Shown piece after piece: positions 26,034-36,845 of a stretch of 56,963 bases of DNA. This DNA is from Pirellulales bacterium. GTDB lineage: Bacteria > Planctomycetota > Planctomycetia > Pirellulales > Thermoguttaceae. The position numbers and the translations under genes were made by a program. Position 1 is the first letter of the stretch, and every line of letters starts with the position of its first letter. The notes beneath the pieces were generated by a model. The model was not told the origin of the DNA and ran no database searches. It was given only the letters and a program-made list of their open reading frames with translations. Location: NCBI GenBank assembly GCA_016936015.1, contig JAFGPV010000203.1, positions 1 through 56,963 of the forward strand, given 5' to 3'.

Positions 26034-26618
26034 CTAAACGCGATTGAACTTCAAGGGACGCCGGTCGAGGATCCGAAGGATCCGGGCGGCCAGGCGTTTT
26101 GCCGAAAACGGCTTTTTCTGGAAATCGTTGATGTCGAACGAACTGATGTTGTACAGGACGCCGGGCTGAGTTCCCGAGGTGAGAATCAGCACGGGGGTCC
26201 GCGGGACGTCGGCCTCCGCTTTCATCATGGCCAAAACCCCGTCGCCTCCTCCCCAGGGCATGATCGGTTCCAGGATCAGGATGTCCGGGGTCTGCGTCCG
26301 CAGTTGTTCCAGGCACTCCAGGCCGTCGGCGGCCGTGAAGACCTCAAAACCCTCGGCGGCGAGATGCTCCTGATATTGCATTAGTAAATACTCATTCGGA
26401 TCGGCCAACAGGACGCGCAAGGAAACGGCCCGATTCTCGGCGGCGGGCCGGGACTCCCGGCGGATCCGCTCCCAGACTTCCTTCCGATGGATCGGCACCT
26501 GATCCGGCGCGGCAATTCCCAGCCGGACCGCCGTGGTCCCGACGTCCAGGACCTTGATCGAGAGATCGCAACTGGGCACCACGATCTCCTCCCCAATCCG
26601 GCGACTGAGTACGAGCAT
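26034..26618 (-). CDS. CsrA fused to a degenerate receiver domain
   Basis: 194 residues. Residues 1-55 are a full CsrA: MLVLSRRIGEEIVVPSCDL, then TAVRLGIAAPDQVPIHRKEV, with the RNA-contacting Leu4 and Arg45 (Arg44 of E. coli CsrA) in place. CsrA dimers bind GGA motifs in mRNA leaders to control translation. After a short linker, residues about 66-190 form a CheY-like receiver: LRVLLADPNEYLL, ILILEPIMPWGGG, PVLILTSG and DFQKKPF. The phospho-acceptor Asp is Glu117 and the acidic pair is reduced to Asp73, while Thr147 and Lys169 are kept, so phosphorylation is unlikely. Start chosen at the CsrA Met, with AGGAG seven bases upstream. A domain fusion of CsrA and receiver is unusual. Confidence 0.9.
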   Translation of the reverse strand: MLVLSRRIGEEIVVPSCDLSIKVLDVGTTAVRLGIAAPDQVPIHRKEVWERIRRESRPAAENRAVSLRVLLADPNEYLLMQYQEHLAAEGFEVFTAADGLECLEQLRTQTPDILILEPIMPWGGGDGVLAMMKAEADVPRTPVLILTSGTQPGVLYNISSFDINDFQKKPFSAKRLAARILRILDRRPLKFNRV

Positions 26619-27014
26619 GAGAGGGACTCCTTGGTAAAAGGGGATGTGGGAGGTGGGTGTCTGGGGCGGCCGGAAACCGATGAATGAGAAGGGCAAACGT
26701 TGCGCCCAAGTGGTGATTCTCTACGGCTCGATTGACACAAGATTATGTTAGGCAATGAGTTGCAGATGCGGCATGTTTTTATCCCAAACGCCAAGTATCG
26801 GACCGGGAGGTGTTTTTGGAAATAAAATGTTCCCCGAGGGTAAATTTTTTGCCCCTCGACAAGGCAGGGGATTTTTGTTGAGATTTGTAGCAAGCGCCCC
26901 GCGACGGCGGTTGCGGGGTCAATGGGGTTCTTGTTTCACCCCCGCGACCGCCGTCGCGGGGCGTTGAGGGGAACGAACCATCCGAGGCCCAATCACTCCC
27001 AGGAGAAGACCGTC
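26619..27014. repeat. Divergent intergenic region with two family B palindromes
   Basis: Between the divergent csrA-receiver and histidine kinase genes. A family B hairpin pair in opposite orientations lies at 26892-26968 (GCCCCGCGACGGCGG...GGGG and CCCCGCGACCGCCGTCGCGG). No gene is seen. A GG-N9-GC motif (26751-26763) resembles a sigma-54 site but has the wrong spacing. Confidence 0.6.
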
Positions 27015-28482
27015 ATGTGGAAGAAGGTCGTCGCCCCGGTGTTCCTGGTGGTGCTGCTGTGGGTGGTGATCGGAGGGCTAACCACGTTTTACATCAATTG
27101 GCTGTACGAATCGTACGCGAAAAGCCTTCAGGAAAACGTCGGTTCCATCCAAGCCGCCGGCGCGATGCAGCATACGTTGTGGCGCCTCCAGTCGGCGGTA
27201 TTGGAAGCGGTGAAGAATCCCACTCCGGAAAACTGGTCGGTGGTGGAGAAATTGGAGACGCTCTTCCAGAAGAACCTTTCCGACGCCGGGAAGGTCGCCT
27301 TTACGGAAGAAGAAAAAAACATCATCCTCTCCATCCGGCTGGGCTTTCAGAAGTACGTCGCGCAGGTCGAAGTCTTTAAGAAGAAGGAGGAGGCGTTGGG
27401 GCGGGGCTTCCAGCTCGAGCCGGGGGAGCTGACCTTCCTGGCGCAGACCGTCACCGAGCCGTGCAACACGCTGTTGGAGCACAACAAGGAACTCCTGGCC
27501 GGCGCCACGGCTTCCCGCAGCCGCCGGGTAGGATATTTCAACGTGATTCGGCTCGTTTTCCTGACCGCGGGACCGTTGATCGGAATCCTGTTCGGCGTCT
27601 GGGTGGCGCGGGGACTGCACCGGTCGATTTCGCAGATCCGCGTGGTCCTGCAAGACGCCTCCGATGAGCTGGAACCGGAAGTCGGCCGGATGGAAATCCT
27701 GCCCGCCGACGACCTGGCGGGGGTTCAACGGCAGTTGGAGGCGGTTTCCGGCCACATTACCCAGGTCGTCGAGCAACTTCAGGAAAGCCGGCGCGAGGCG
27801 ATCCGCGCGGAGCGGCTGGCCGCCGTGGGCGAATTGGCCGCCGGGGTGGCCCACGAGCTGCGTAATCCGCTGACCTCGGTGAAACTGCTCGTGCAAACCG
27901 CCGCCCAGCGGCGTCCCGGCCAACCGCTGCCGGAAAAACAGCTCCGGGTATTGCAGGAGGAGGTCGCCCGGATGGAAACCACAATCCAAGGGCTGCTCGA
28001 TTTCGCCCGACCCCCAGCGCTCCGCCGGGTCCGACACGACCTCCGCGAGACGGTCCGCCGGGCGGTCAACCTCGTCGAGGGGCGGGCGAAACAGCAACAA
28101 GTCGTCGTACTCGAGTTCGTGCCCGACCTGCCCGTCTTCATCGACGGCGATCCGGAACTGCTCCACCAGGTGTTCGTTAACCTGCTGCTGAATGGCGTCG
28201 ACGCGATGGCCGAGGGGGGAGAGTTGCGGGTCAGCGTCGAGGCTTCCCCCGGAGAACGCTCCTGCCGCGTGGGCGTTTCCGATTCCGGGGCGGGAGTCCC
28301 CCCGGAGATCCTGGCGCGGATTTTCGAGCCGTTCGTCACGACCAAGCAGCGGGGCACGGGCTTGGGATTGGCCGTCAGCCGCCGGATCGTCAAACAGCAC
28401 CGCGGCGACTTGAAGGCCGCCAACCGCCGCGGCGGCGGCGCCGTGTTTACCGTCGAACTGCCCTTTAGTTCGGAGACCACCG

Positions 28483-28505
<23 letters not shown>
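27015..28505 (+). CDS. Membrane histidine kinase (NtrB-like)
   Basis: 496 residues. TM1 is VVAPVFLVVLLWVVIGGLTT (residues 4-23). A helical periplasmic or extracellular region (about 25-175) follows, then TM2 near 178-200 (NVIRLVFLTAGPLIGILFGV) and a HAMP-like helix. HisKA has the phospho-acceptor His280 in AAGVAHELRNPLTSVKLLVQ. The ATPase domain shows N box HQVFVNLLLNGVDAM, G1 VSDSGAGVP and G2 QRGTGLGLAVS. It overlaps the following NtrC-type gene by 23 bases, so they are a cognate two-component pair. AGGAG 9 bases before the ATG. The sensed signal is unknown. Confidence 0.92.
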
Positions 28506-29937
<1,432 letters not shown>

Positions 29938-29973
29938 GAAACTATTCTGAGAGTGATTGATATCTTAGCAAAT

Positions 29974-30055
29974 GGGTGCCATGCCCACGCTGGCGTGGGC
30001 ATGTGGAAAATAAAAGATAGAAACACATGCCCTCGCCAGCGTGGGCATGGCACCC
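29974..30055. repeat. 22-bp perfect inverted repeat, TGCCCACGCTGGCGTGGGCA type
   Basis: The arms at 29974-29995 and 30034-30055 are exact reverse complements (GGGTGCCATGCCCACGCTGG and its complement; 38-base spacer). The left arm region is itself palindromic (CATGCCCACGC-TG-GCGTGGGCATG). It lies between convergent genes and fits a BIME-like pair or bidirectional terminator. Confidence 0.9.
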
Positions 30056-30063
30056 GCTCCCGA

Positions 30064-31692
30064 CTATACTTCCGCCAGGAGGCGTGCCAGGAAGGGGCGG
30101 AGGGTTTCTTCGGGGTAGAGACAGAAGGCGTACTCGCGGAAGCGGAGGATTTTTTCGGCCTTCGCCCGGGCCTCTGCGGTGGTTTGTTGGAGGAGCAACT
30201 TGCGGCGGACTTGCTCCAAATGAGATTGGAGTTGCTGGTTGATCCCGCGGATAGCGTGGCACCACGCACGAGCGTTCTCGCAAGTCGGCGGCGCGGCGAG
30301 CCGGCGGCGTTTTTCAGATACTAGTGATTCGACCTCCGGAGACGCCGGTGCATCCAGGAACCGCTCGGGATGATACGTCAACTCCCGCAACTGTTGCCCA
30401 GTGGTTCTCAATAAAACACCAGGAGGACAGACATTCTTGTCTGTCTCTTCCAAGTTGGAGGAGCCGGACAAGAATGTCCGGCCTCCTTCGGGTACGGGCA
30501 AGTGCAGCGTCGCGGAGAGGATCATCATCGCCGGCGGGGGGACGTGGAAGAATCGCTCGATGATCCGATCGGTCACTTGGTCGTAATTCCCGCCGCCAAT
30601 GCCGTGGAGGAACAGCTCGCCCAGGAAAAGCCTGGCCCAAAGGGTCGTGATTAAGGCCCGGGAGCGGATTCTCAGGCCGCGGCGGCGGAGTTCCGCCAGG
30701 CGTTCGGCGGCGGCCAGGGGATTATTACCGGGTAACCGGGCCTCGAATTTCGCTCGGTCCGAAATAAGAATTTTTCCGGCAGTTTGCCGGGCGAAGAGCC
30801 GGCGGCGCCGCGGATCGTCGGCGGTCCAGATCCAAAACGGGGCCTCGTGCCATCCGCCATCGACGGCCAGGTCCGGCACCGGATGGGCCTTGCTGCGGAT
30901 CCGCCGCTGCCGCCGGTACTCTGTCACGGCGCCGTTGTAGACCGGCAGGAACCGCGGCAGTTCGGCCAGCAGGAATGCCAGAAAAAAATGAAAGGCTGGC
31001 AGATCGCAGACGACACTTTGGGGGATTTCCAAGGTATGCAGGCCCCAGGCCGCTTCGAGCCGGTGCCGCGCCTGGGCCACCGCGGCGCCCCAGTGCCCCG
31101 TCGCCCGAAGACGTTCCTGGACGATCGGCCAATATGAAGTCAGCAGCGGATGAGCGACCAACGGTTCGAGCCGCTGCCGAACCCGCTCGGCGAACGACGC
31201 AAACAAGTCGGCGTCTTCCAGCCGCCGCTCCTCGTACGATATCGCCGGGTCGGGCCGATCGAAAGGGATCCAGGCCGCCTCGGGATTTTCTGCCGTTCCG
31301 CCCGGGGTCCGCAACGCCGTCGGTCGGGCGACATCGCTGTCGATAATGAGGCTGATCCCCACGGCGCCGTGCCGCTCGGCCAATCGGCCCAGGGCGAAAT
31401 TCTTCAGCCACACGCCCGGATGAAACATCTGCGGCTGATGCCCGGCCAAGAGGATTTTTAAAGACCGTCCGCTCGGCAAAAACGCGACATCACGATATGC
31501 CGCCGTGTACCGCCGTGCCGCGGCCAGCAACTCGGCCCGGGCCGTTTGCCGCAGTGCCGCCGCCGATTGACCGCCAATGTCGAAGTCGGGCCGATGCTCC
31601 GCCAGCAGGTCGGGCGCTTGGGCAAACGGCGGCTCGACGAGCATTGTGCCGTTTTCTTCGGGGATGCGGAGGCGGCGGGGGGACAACGGCAT
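30064..31692 (-). CDS. BshC-like hypothetical protein (with in-frame REP insertion)
   Basis: 542 residues. The segment ILLAGHQPQMFHPGVWLKNFAL at residues about 80-101 recalls the 'GQQ...GP.yt..K' nucleotide-binding loop of BshC-type bacillithiol synthases. The C-terminal third is helical, with a coiled-coil look (INQQLQSHLEQVRRKLLLQQ). Function not assigned; a cysteine-adding ligase is a weak inference. Residues about 402-424 (RTFLSGSSNLEETDKNVCPP) are encoded by a RAYT-associated REP pair at 30419-30487, inserted in frame. Start at 31692 is chosen because AAGGAA precedes it; the frame could start at 31707. Confidence 0.6.
   Translation of the reverse strand: MPLSPRRLRIPEENGTMLVEPPFAQAPDLLAEHRPDFDIGGQSAAALRQTARAELLAAARRYTAAYRDVAFLPSGRSLKILLAGHQPQMFHPGVWLKNFALGRLAERHGAVGISLIIDSDVARPTALRTPGGTAENPEAAWIPFDRPDPAISYEERRLEDADLFASFAERVRQRLEPLVAHPLLTSYWPIVQERLRATGHWGAAVAQARHRLEAAWGLHTLEIPQSVVCDLPAFHFFLAFLLAELPRFLPVYNGAVTEYRRQRRIRSKAHPVPDLAVDGGWHEAPFWIWTADDPRRRRLFARQTAGKILISDRAKFEARLPGNNPLAAAERLAELRRRGLRIRSRALITTLWARLFLGELFLHGIGGGNYDQVTDRIIERFFHVPPPAMMILSATLHLPVPEGGRTFLSGSSNLEETDKNVCPPGVLLRTTGQQLRELTYHPERFLDAPASPEVESLVSEKRRRLAAPPTCENARAWCHAIRGINQQLQSHLEQVRRKLLLQQTTAEARAKAEKILRFREYAFCLYPEETLRPFLARLLAEV
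30419..30487. repeat. REP (family C) inverted pair inside a coding region
   Basis: Two inverted REP units (AGGAGGACAGACATTCTTGT... and ...GGACAAGAATGTCCGGCCTCC) flank a central TTCCAAGTTGGAGG. The same sequence family surrounds the RAYT gene at 33.7 kb. It is translated in frame in the BshC-like gene as the recurrent RTFLS and KNVCPP peptides. Confidence 0.85.
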
Positions 31693-31706
31693 GGAGGTTT
31701 CCTTCA

Positions 31707-31781
31707 TTTGTAGGAGGCGGCTCCCGCCGCCGATTGCCGCTCGATTTCATTCCATCGGCGGCAGGAGCCGCCTCCTACAAA
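31707..31781. repeat. 28-bp inverted repeat, GTAGGAGGCGGCTCC type
   Basis: The left arm at 31707-31734 (TTTGTAGGAGGCGGCTCC...) and the right arm at 31754-31781 match as reverse complements at 27 of 28 positions. It lies between the BshC-like gene start and the glycosyltransferase stop, overlapping the last codons of the latter. Confidence 0.85.
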
Positions 31782-32497
31782 GGTGAGGTCATCTTGTCGG
31801 GAAAAGCGGCCGCGCAACTCCGGGCGATCACCTTGTGATAAACTTTCAGCCGCGTTTCGGCGTCGTCCAGCGAGCCGCCGAAGGAGCGGGCTTCGTTGAA
31901 ATAAATCAGCGGCACCGCCGCCTCGACGATTTTCAATCCCAGCGCCGCGGCCTGGATCCACAATTCCAAGGGCATGGCGTAACCGTCTTCGGTAAGCGTC
32001 AGCCGCTCCAGGGCCGAGGTGCGGTAGGCCTTGAATCCGCAAAAGGCGTCCGTCAAATGGAGGCCCAGCCGGCGGTTCAACTCGGTGGTGATGCTCTCGT
32101 TGATCCGGCGGCGCTCCTCGGGCGGGTCGCTGTCGCCGGGGAACCGCCGCAGGTACCGGCTCCCAGAGACGATGTCCGTCGCCCGGGCCTCCGTCACGAA
32201 TTGGGGAATCAGTTGCGGCTGGTGCTGGCCGTCGCAGTCGATTGTCACCAGCACGTCGTATCCCTCCCGGCAGGCGAAGGCAAACGCCGAGCGGAGCGCC
32301 GCCCCGTAGCCGCGGTTCCGCGCGTGGCGGATCCGTCGCACGTCGTTCCGCGCGGCCAGCAGCACCGCGGTGCCGTCCGTCGAACCGTCGTCGACGACCA
32401 ATACCTCGCGGCAATAGGTCAGTGCCCCGGCCAACACCCCTTCCAGATGGGCCGCCTCGTTGTATACCGGCAGGGCGGTAAGGACGCGGAGTTCCAT
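31775..32497 (-). CDS. Family 2 glycosyltransferase
   Basis: 240 residues, GT-A fold: LTALPVYNEAAHLEGVL, then EVLVVDDGSTDGTAVLL, the DxD-type site VTIDCDGQHQPQLI and SGSRYL. It resembles dolichol- or undecaprenyl-phosphate sugar transferases (DPM1 catalytic domain) without membrane helices. Donor and acceptor unknown. It overlaps the neighbouring inverted repeat at its 3' end (residues DKMTSPL are encoded there). Confidence 0.88.
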   Translation of the reverse strand: MELRVLTALPVYNEAAHLEGVLAGALTYCREVLVVDDGSTDGTAVLLAARNDVRRIRHARNRGYGAALRSAFAFACREGYDVLVTIDCDGQHQPQLIPQFVTEARATDIVSGSRYLRRFPGDSDPPEERRRINESITTELNRRLGLHLTDAFCGFKAYRTSALERLTLTEDGYAMPLELWIQAAALGLKIVEAAVPLIYFNEARSFGGSLDDAETRLKVYHKVIARSCAAAFPDKMTSPL

Positions 32498-32535
32498 ATC
32501 TCCATTGTAGAGGAGGGGCTAGGGGCTGGGGATTG

Positions 32536-32638
32536 GGGGAGAAGGAGAAATGCTAAATGACGAATGACAAATGCTAAATGACAAACTTCACACCCCTCTT
32601 TTGTTATTTATCATTTATCATTTGTCATTTCTCCTTCA
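32536..32638. repeat. Inverted repeat built of AAATGAC units
   Basis: The left half is made of (C)AAATG(A/C)(T/C)AAATGAC-like units from about 32540, the right half of TTTGTCATTTATCATTT-like units ending at 32638. GAAGGAGAAAT and ATTTCTCCTTC close the two ends, so the whole can fold into one hairpin with mismatches. It lies between the glycosyltransferase and Nif3-like genes. Confidence 0.75.
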
Positions 32639-33445
32639 TTCCCACCGAATCGGATCCCGCTCCCTCCGGCTGGCCCAGATTTCGAGCGTGGGAAATTTTT
32701 CGCGCAATACGTCGGCCAGGCAATCGACGGCGAACCGCTCGCTGGCGAAATGGCCCGGCAGCAAGAGGCCGATGCCGAGGGCCTCCGCTTCGAGGCAGGT
32801 GTGGAACCGGGCCTCGCCCAAAACCATCGCGTCGCAGCCGTTCTGCTCGGCGGCGGAAAGGAATTGGCCGGCCGCACCGCAGGCGACCGCTACCGTCCGA
32901 ACCGCTTGCTGCGGCTCGCCGACGACTTGCAATCGCTCGATCCGCAAGAATTGTTTCAGCCGCTTGATGACTTCCGCCAACGTGAACATTCCTTCCAGCC
33001 AACCCCAACGGCCTTCGCCTACCGTTTTTCCGACAGACAGGAAGGTCTGTCCTCCTGGATGGGGAATCAGAGGCGTAATGCCGTGGAGTTGCAGACCTTC
33101 GGCCAGCCGCTGGTTGATGCCTTGCGAGGCGGAGTCGAACGCCGTGTGCGGACTGTAGACCGCCACCCGGGCGCCGAGCAGGTCCAAGATTATACGCCCG
33201 ACCACCGTGTCGGTGGTGATCCGCCGGACGGCCTGGAAGGGCAGGGGGTGGTGGGTGACGATCAACTCCACCCCCGCGTCGATCGCCTCCGCAGCCGTCT
33301 CGGGCGTGACCGTCAGGCAGGTCATCACCCTGCGGACCTCCCGGCTCCGGTCGCCCAACAGCAACCCCACATTATCCCACTCCGCCGCCAACGCCGGCGG
33401 GGCGAACTGTTCGAGAAACGTGCAGAGGCGGTGGAGTCGGGGCAT
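32636..33445 (-). CDS. Nif3-like dinuclear metal centre protein (with in-frame REP insertion)
   Basis: 269 residues of the Nif3/YbgI (DUF34) family. N-terminal EWDNVGLLLGD, metal-binding LIVTHHPLPF (His-His), VYSPHTAFDSA and C-terminal LLLPGHFASERF, all family metal-site motifs. Biochemical function is poorly known; a metal-dependent hydrolase or cyclohydrolase-like role is often proposed. Residues about 130-138 (GGQTFLSVG) come from a REP unit at 33032-33058 of the same family as the RAYT repeats. The insertion is in frame, between the two halves of the fold. Confidence 0.85.
   Translation of the reverse strand: MPRLHRLCTFLEQFAPPALAAEWDNVGLLLGDRSREVRRVMTCLTVTPETAAEAIDAGVELIVTHHPLPFQAVRRITTDTVVGRIILDLLGARVAVYSPHTAFDSASQGINQRLAEGLQLHGITPLIPHPGGQTFLSVGKTVGEGRWGWLEGMFTLAEVIKRLKQFLRIERLQVVGEPQQAVRTVAVACGAAGQFLSAAEQNGCDAMVLGEARFHTCLEAEALGIGLLLPGHFASERFAVDCLADVLREKFPTLEIWASRRERDPIRWE
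33032..33058. repeat. REP unit (family C) inside the Nif3-like gene
   Basis: GACAGACAGGAAGGTCTGTC followed by CTCCTGG, the same unit type as those around the RAYT gene (GACAGACAAGAATGTCTGTC + CTCC). It codes for GGQTFLSVG in the host protein. Confidence 0.8.
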
Positions 33446-33520
33446 AGGATGGAAAGGGGAAATGTTAAAAATTCAAGGGCATTGTAGCAAATCAGAGTAA
33501 CTGATGAAATAAGACCGTAA

Positions 33521-33693
33521 CAGGAGGACAGGCATTCCTGCCTGTCCAGTTTAAACTATCGACAATTGCATCCAAATGGAGTAAAACGCCCTGGGAGTCG
33601 GCAAACAAAAACAAGGGTACAGATAAAAACAGGTGTGACAGGCAGGAATGCCTGTCCTCCTCAAGATCCAGGAGGGCAGGCATTCCTGCCCGT
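33521..33693. repeat. REP units upstream of RAYT (family C)
   Basis: Three REP units: 33521-33548, 33637-33660 and 33669-33693. The last two are inverted relative to each other with a short spacer and end eight bases before the RAYT start codon, the position where RAYT proteins usually have their own REPs. Confidence 0.85.
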
Positions 33694-33701
33694 CAAGAGT
33701 T

Positions 33702-34160
33702 ATGCAAGAACCCCGATTGAGAATCACTCGCCGGCATCTACCCCACTGGATCTTGTCAGGTTCTACCTACTACGTCACATTCCATCTTGCCGCTGGAGTG
33801 CTTTCGCTAAACGAACGGGGGGTTGTCTTGGAACACGTGAAATCGGGTCACGGCCGGTTCTACGAATTGGCGGCTGCGACAGTGATGCCCGACCACGTGC
33901 ATTTGATCCTCAAGCCGCTGGGGAATTTCGATCTGTCCCGCATAATGAAAGGTATCAAAGGCGCGAGCGCTCGACTGTTAAATCAACGTCGAGATACCAA
34001 AGGGCAGATTTGGCAGGAAGAGTCTTGGGATCGCGTCCTACGGAATGGTGAAGAGTACGAAGAGAAATTGAAGTATATGTATGAAAATCCGGTGAAAGAA
34101 GGATTGGTTGTTGAAGGGAGTGAATATGACGGGTGGTTTTTCAATCCTGATTTCGTGTGA
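33702..34160 (+). CDS. REP-associated tyrosine transposase (RAYT, Y1 HUH family)
   Basis: 152 residues. The HUH metal site is MPDHVHLILKPL (His-x-His), and the single catalytic Tyr lies in EEKLKYMYENPVKEGL near residue 128. This is the RAYT/TnpA-REP type of IS200/IS605-like enzyme, which cuts and joins REP single strands. REP units flank it on both sides. The start at 33702 is selected because upstream sequence (33648-33701) is REP DNA; the open frame would otherwise include translated REP peptides. Likely functional: no frameshift is seen. Confidence 0.9.
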   Translation: MQEPRLRITRRHLPHWILSGSTYYVTFHLAAGVLSLNERGVVLEHVKSGHGRFYELAAATVMPDHVHLILKPLGNFDLSRIMKGIKGASARLLNQRRDTKGQIWQEESWDRVLRNGEEYEEKLKYMYENPVKEGLVVEGSEYDGWFFNPDFV

Positions 34161-34204
34161 TTTTGGATTTCAACAAGTGGATGTTTGAATTGGCGGACAA
34201 GCAT

Positions 34205-34330
34205 GACAGACAAGAATGGGTGACAGACAAGAATGTCTGTCCTCCGCAACAGAGCAGGAGAACAGGCATTATTGCCTGTTGGACAGGTATTATCCACATC
34301 GTTGACAGACAAGAATGTCTGTCCTCCTGG
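34205..34330. repeat. REP unit array downstream of RAYT (family C)
   Basis: Units at 34205-34218 (partial), 34221-34245, 34255-34282 (diverged, CAGGCATTATTGCCTG) and 34303-34330. Orientations alternate between some neighbours. A degenerate relative is at 36797-36830. They occupy the spacer between the RAYT gene and the convergent NtrC-type regulator. Confidence 0.85.
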
Positions 34331-34340
34331 AGAATCGGAA

Positions 34341-35726
<1,386 letters not shown>

Positions 35727-36044
35727 AATATCACCCTGTAGGAAGGTCCGTCGCAAAATATCTACGTTACAGGGGAGCGAAGTCAACTCGATCTTGACCC
35801 CACCAATAGCTAAAAAACCAGGACTTATCCCGCTGTATCGGGGGGGTGAATTCGTTTCCTTGGGGTATTTCATCCTGCTCCCTAGTGGGCTAGGATTAAG
35901 AAAACCCCCATTGAAAGCGACCAACCTTTGAGGGAAAAACCTTCGGGGGGTACTGTAAGGTGTCCATCGTTGGGCGCGTCAACGGCCAACGACCTTCGAA
36001 CCGCGAAACCTAAAAATTATTTTTCATTTCGAGAGGAGGCCCCG
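35727..36044. other. Divergent intergenic region, nothing specific recognised
   Basis: 318 bases between the divergent NtrC-type and LuxR-type regulator genes. It presumably holds both promoters, but no convincing sigma-54 or sigma-70 pair is identified. An imperfect GTTGGGCGCG-CAACGGCCAACG stretch lies near 35970-35990. Confidence 0.45.
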
Positions 36045-36677
36045 ATGCCCATTCGTTTACTGATTTGTGACGACCATGAAGTGATCCGGATCGGTCTGAA
36101 TACGCTCTTGCAGGGGACGGACATTCAGGTCGTCGGCGAAGCGGCCAACGGCAAGGACGCCTTGAGGATCGCCTTGAAAGAGAAACCGGACGTGATTCTG
36201 CTGGATATCCGCATGGACGACGGCGACGGCCTGGCCACGCTGGAAAAACTGCGGCAGAAGACGCCGGAATGCAAGGTGGTGATGCTCTCCACCTACGACA
36301 ATCCCACCTACATCGCCCGGGCCGTGGCGCTGGGCGCCTGCGATTACGTGCTCAAAGGCTCCACGCGGGACGCGATCATCGAGACGATCACCTCTGCGGC
36401 CAAGGGCGAGTCGCCCAGCCGGGCCGGCGAGCTGAAAAAGATCGCCAGCGCGATGAAGGTTCGCCAGACGGTCGACGACGACGATGTGCCGCTGACGCAG
36501 CGTGAAACGCAGGTGCTCCGGCACGTGGCGTTGGGCCTGAGCAACAAGGAGATCGGCCGCTCGCTGGAGATCAGCGTCGAGACCGTCAAGGAGCACGTGC
36601 AGAACATCCTCCGCAAGATCGCCGTCAGCGACCGCACCCAGGCCGCCGTCTGGGCGGTGCGGAAGGGATTGGTCTGA
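36045..36677 (+). CDS. LuxR/NarL-type response regulator
   Basis: 210 residues. Receiver with Asp54 (VILLDIRMDDGDG) and conserved Thr/Lys (VVMLSTYDN, DYVLKGSTRD), then a GerE/LuxR helix-turn-helix (LTQRETQVLRHVALGLSNKE, then VETVKEHVQNILRKI). GAGGAGG precedes the ATG. Divergent from the NtrC-type gene. It is orphan with no kinase adjacent. Confidence 0.94.
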   Translation: MPIRLLICDDHEVIRIGLNTLLQGTDIQVVGEAANGKDALRIALKEKPDVILLDIRMDDGDGLATLEKLRQKTPECKVVMLSTYDNPTYIARAVALGACDYVLKGSTRDAIIETITSAAKGESPSRAGELKKIASAMKVRQTVDDDDVPLTQRETQVLRHVALGLSNKEIGRSLEISVETVKEHVQNILRKIAVSDRTQAAVWAVRKGLV

Positions 36678-36679
36678 CG

Positions 36680-36840
36680 GAGAAGAGGTGTCCGGCCCAA
36701 GTAGAAGAGTCGTCTCGCCTCTTCCCGGATCGCCGTTCCTAATTGTCCATTTCAAATTTCAAATTGCAAATTGAACGACGAGAAAACCTAATCAGGAACA
36801 GGTTGCCTGCCTGTCCCACGTTCCTGGGGGATTTTCTAAA
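36680..36840. repeat. AAATTGC-type tandem repeat and degenerate REP
   Basis: TTTCAAATTTCAAATTGCAA at about 36747-36770 matches the CAAATTGCAAATTGC tandem tract at 37775-37815 on the other side of the xerD-like gene. A degenerate family C unit (CAGGAACAGGTTGCCTGCCT... with its complement) lies at 36791-36830. Confidence 0.65.
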
Positions 36841-36845
36841 AAAAA

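Noticed and set aside
26751-26763. Possible sigma-54 promoter in front of the histidine kinase
   Set aside because: GG and GC are separated by nine bases instead of ten, and the flanks match poorly; the correct example is at 47027.
33648-33701. RAYT start 18 codons upstream
   Set aside because: These codons are the translated REP palindromes; the IS200-like domain begins at 33702.
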